Shown: piece after piece, positions 62,807 through 64,000 of the stretch
How the letters are laid out: the number at the start of each line of letters is the position of its first letter
How positions within the stretch are numbered: position 1 is the stretch's first letter
Source of the DNA: Butyrivibrio proteoclasticus P6B7
GTDB lineage: Bacteria; Bacillota; Clostridia; Lachnospirales; Lachnospiraceae
Length of the DNA stretch: 64,000 nucleotides
Assembly (NCBI RefSeq): GCF_000622085.1
Contig: NZ_JHWL01000003.1
Coordinates: forward strand, 186,001-250,000
Direction of reading: 5' to 3'
Notes under the pieces: model-generated
Seen by the model: only the letters and a program-made list of their open reading frames with translations
Told to the model about the DNA's origin: nothing
Databases searched by the model: none
Made by a program: the position numbers and the translations under genes

Positions 62807-63277
62807 ATGGTAAGATTTGCTTATCATTCTGAATGGGACGGGGCGATGAAATTGGCATGGGATACCTTTGTCAAGTTCGACGCCCCTGACTATTGTGAAG
62901 AGGGAATACGTAATTTCCACAAATTTGTTAATGATGACATGTTAAGGAATATGTTCCTTGCAGGTCATTATCAGCTTTTTGTTGCCGTTGAAGGGACCAA
63001 AATTGTTGGTATGCTTTCGATACGTGACAAGAAGCATATATCACTTCTTTTTGTCGATAGTAGTTACCATCACAATGGAATCGCTACTGCGTTAGTCAGA
63101 TATGCTTCCAAGTATGCAGTAGAGGAAGTGGGAGTTGACAGCTTATCTGTTAATTCTTCTCCGTATGCCTGTAATTTTTATCACAGGATAGGGTTTAAGG
63201 ACACTGCCCCTGAGACTACGGCTGATGGAATTAGATTCACTCCGATGGAACTGGACTTAAGAAGTAAAAGAAATTAG
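62807..63277 (+). CDS. GNAT-family N-acetyltransferase
   Basis: 156 residues from ATG 62807; an in-frame TTG at 62780 would overlap the hydrolase by 14 bases, and neither start has a clear ribosome site. Motif A SYHHNGIATALVRYASKYA (about 86-104, x-x-G-x-G/A), followed by VNSSPYACNFYHRIGFKDT, the usual GNAT end. Start chosen because such proteins begin close to MVRFA. Substrate unknown. Confidence 0.82.
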   Translation: MVRFAYHSEWDGAMKLAWDTFVKFDAPDYCEEGIRNFHKFVNDDMLRNMFLAGHYQLFVAVEGTKIVGMLSIRDKKHISLLFVDSSYHHNGIATALVRYASKYAVEEVGVDSLSVNSSPYACNFYHRIGFKDTAPETTADGIRFTPMELDLRSKRN

Positions 63278-63297
63278 AAAGATAGGTATTAAGAACT

Positions 63298-64000
63298 ATG
63301 GGTAAACTTTTTGATCTGGACAGCCCACTTATGCGTGCGCTTACCAAGGTGGCTGACATTATGATCCTCAACCTCGTGACACTTTTGTTTTTTCTTCCGC
63401 TCATTCTTGAGTTGGCCTTTTTCCTTGCTCCTATGATGCTTGGAGATGCGGAATTTGCACTTGGTTATATTTTCTGGGCATGGGTTGCAGGACTTCTTTT
63501 TTCTATTCCAGTAGGACCAGCACTTACAGGAATGCACTACGTATTACTTAAGATTGTAAGAGATGAGGAAAGCTACATTGTAAAGGCCTTCTTTAAATCA
63601 TTTAAAGAGAACTTTAAGCAGGCTGCAGTGCTTCAGATCATTCAGTTTTTTGTAGGCGGAATTCTGATCTTAGACTATTTCATCATGTTAGGAAAGGGTA
63701 AGATATTTACTTACGTCATCATCGGCGTAGGCTTCATTTTCTACATGGTTTCTTTGTACATATTCCCAGTGCTTGCCAAGTTTGTTAACACTAATATTGG
63801 CACACTTAAGAATGCATTTTCTTTATCAATACTTGCGCTTCCTAAGACTGTAGTTATGGTACTTTGTACAGCTCTTCCAGCGCTTATCCTTTATTTCTTT
63901 GATGTAAGATCTGTTCCAATCCTTATTCTGTTTGGAATAGCTGGACCTGGTTTCTTATGTGCTCTTTTATATAACGGCACATTTAAGCGTTTCGAGCCTA
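63298..64000 (+). CDS. YesL/DUF624 family membrane protein, 3'-truncated by window edge
   Basis: The frame from ATG 63298 stays open to the window end (234 codons). The start MGKLFDLDSPLMRALTKVAD and the pattern of four to five long spans match the YesL/DUF624 family, found next to carbohydrate uptake or degradation genes in Firmicutes; its biochemical role is unknown. Ribosome site is weak. Preceding GNAT stop is 20 bases upstream, so it may be co-transcribed. Confidence 0.88.
   Translation, partial: MGKLFDLDSPLMRALTKVADIMILNLVTLLFFLPLILELAFFLAPMMLGDAEFALGYIFWAWVAGLLFSIPVGPALTGMHYVLLKIVRDEESYIVKAFFKSFKENFKQAAVLQIIQFFVGGILILDYFIMLGKGKIFTYVIIGVGFIFYMVSLYIFPVLAKFVNTNIGTLKNAFSLSILALPKTVVMVLCTALPALILYFFDVRSVPILILFGIAGPGFLCALLYNGTFKRFEP

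Overview
The window is a 64 kb stretch of chromosome from a low-to-mid GC anaerobic Firmicute, most likely a Lachnospiraceae member of the Butyrivibrio/Pseudobutyrivibrio kind. The evidence is indirect: an oxygen-detoxifying flavodiiron protein, a tRNA-Ile T-box in front of ileS, a VanW protein, a two-subunit transketolase, a Firmicutes-type GalT, AGA as the favoured arginine codon, AGGAGG-type ribosome binding sites and compact intrinsic terminators. No phage, IS element, CRISPR array, rRNA or plasmid function was seen. Base and codon use look uniform, so the region reads as core chromosome with a few lineage-specific cassettes.

Layout. 1-6.3 kb: 3' end of a flavodiiron protein gene, a secreted DUF5722 glycosidase-like protein, a CbxX/CfxQ AAA+ ATPase, tRNA-Pro(CGG), an NhaC-type antiporter and, on the minus strand, two identical tandem tRNA-Gly(GCC). 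6.3-10.5 kb: RlmI-like rRNA methyltransferase, a 37-residue membrane protein, free-methionine-sulfoxide reductase, threonine aldolase, and a minus-strand pair of a 54-residue protein and a voltage-gated K+ channel. 10.5-14.3 kb: a possible small RNA, then an isoleucine T-box and ileS of the eukaryote-like IleRS2 type. 14.3-18.5 kb: a three-gene envelope glycan operon (GT2, FAD oxidoreductase/mutase-like, GT39-like membrane protein). 18.6-24.8 kb: glycogen phosphorylase, an AraC regulator, XpaC-like and TelA-like pair. 24.8-32.6 kb: galK-galT, a small TPR-like protein, VanW, an AIR-synthase-like protein and an Lrp regulator-aminotransferase pair.

32.6-35 kb carries a minus-strand pair, an HtrA-like protein with a degraded protease active site and the YhaM exoribonuclease. 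35.1-42.1 kb is a tight plus-strand run mutS2, response regulator, histidine kinase, trmL, rlmD, GNAT. 42.2-44.5 kb: XRE regulator and an APH/choline-kinase-like phosphotransferase. 44.6-48.4 kb is an odd four-gene run: MBOAT acyltransferase, SGNH-like partner, membrane-anchored Mrr-type nuclease and OGG1-like glycosylase. 48.4-53.4 kb is a pentose operon (FGGY kinase, araD, split transketolase, rpe). 53.4-58.7 kb is a phnD-phnC-phnE-phnE importer with a cytosolic 5'-nucleotidase-like phosphatase and no C-P lyase genes. 58.7-64 kb: map-metG, a monoglyceride-lipase-like hydrolase, a GNAT and the start of a YesL/DUF624 protein that runs off the end.

Functionally the window joins sugar entry (galactose through galK/galT, pentoses through the FGGY kinase/AraD into the transketolase-epimerase part of the pentose phosphate pathway, glycogen through GlgP) with translation and RNA maintenance and envelope building. 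No defence system of recognised type is evident. The items most worth a second look are the HtrA-like pseudoprotease, the acyltransferase/nuclease/glycosylase run, the two short membrane proteins, the putative RNA before the ileS T-box, and the regulatory hairpins around the phn and pentose operons.
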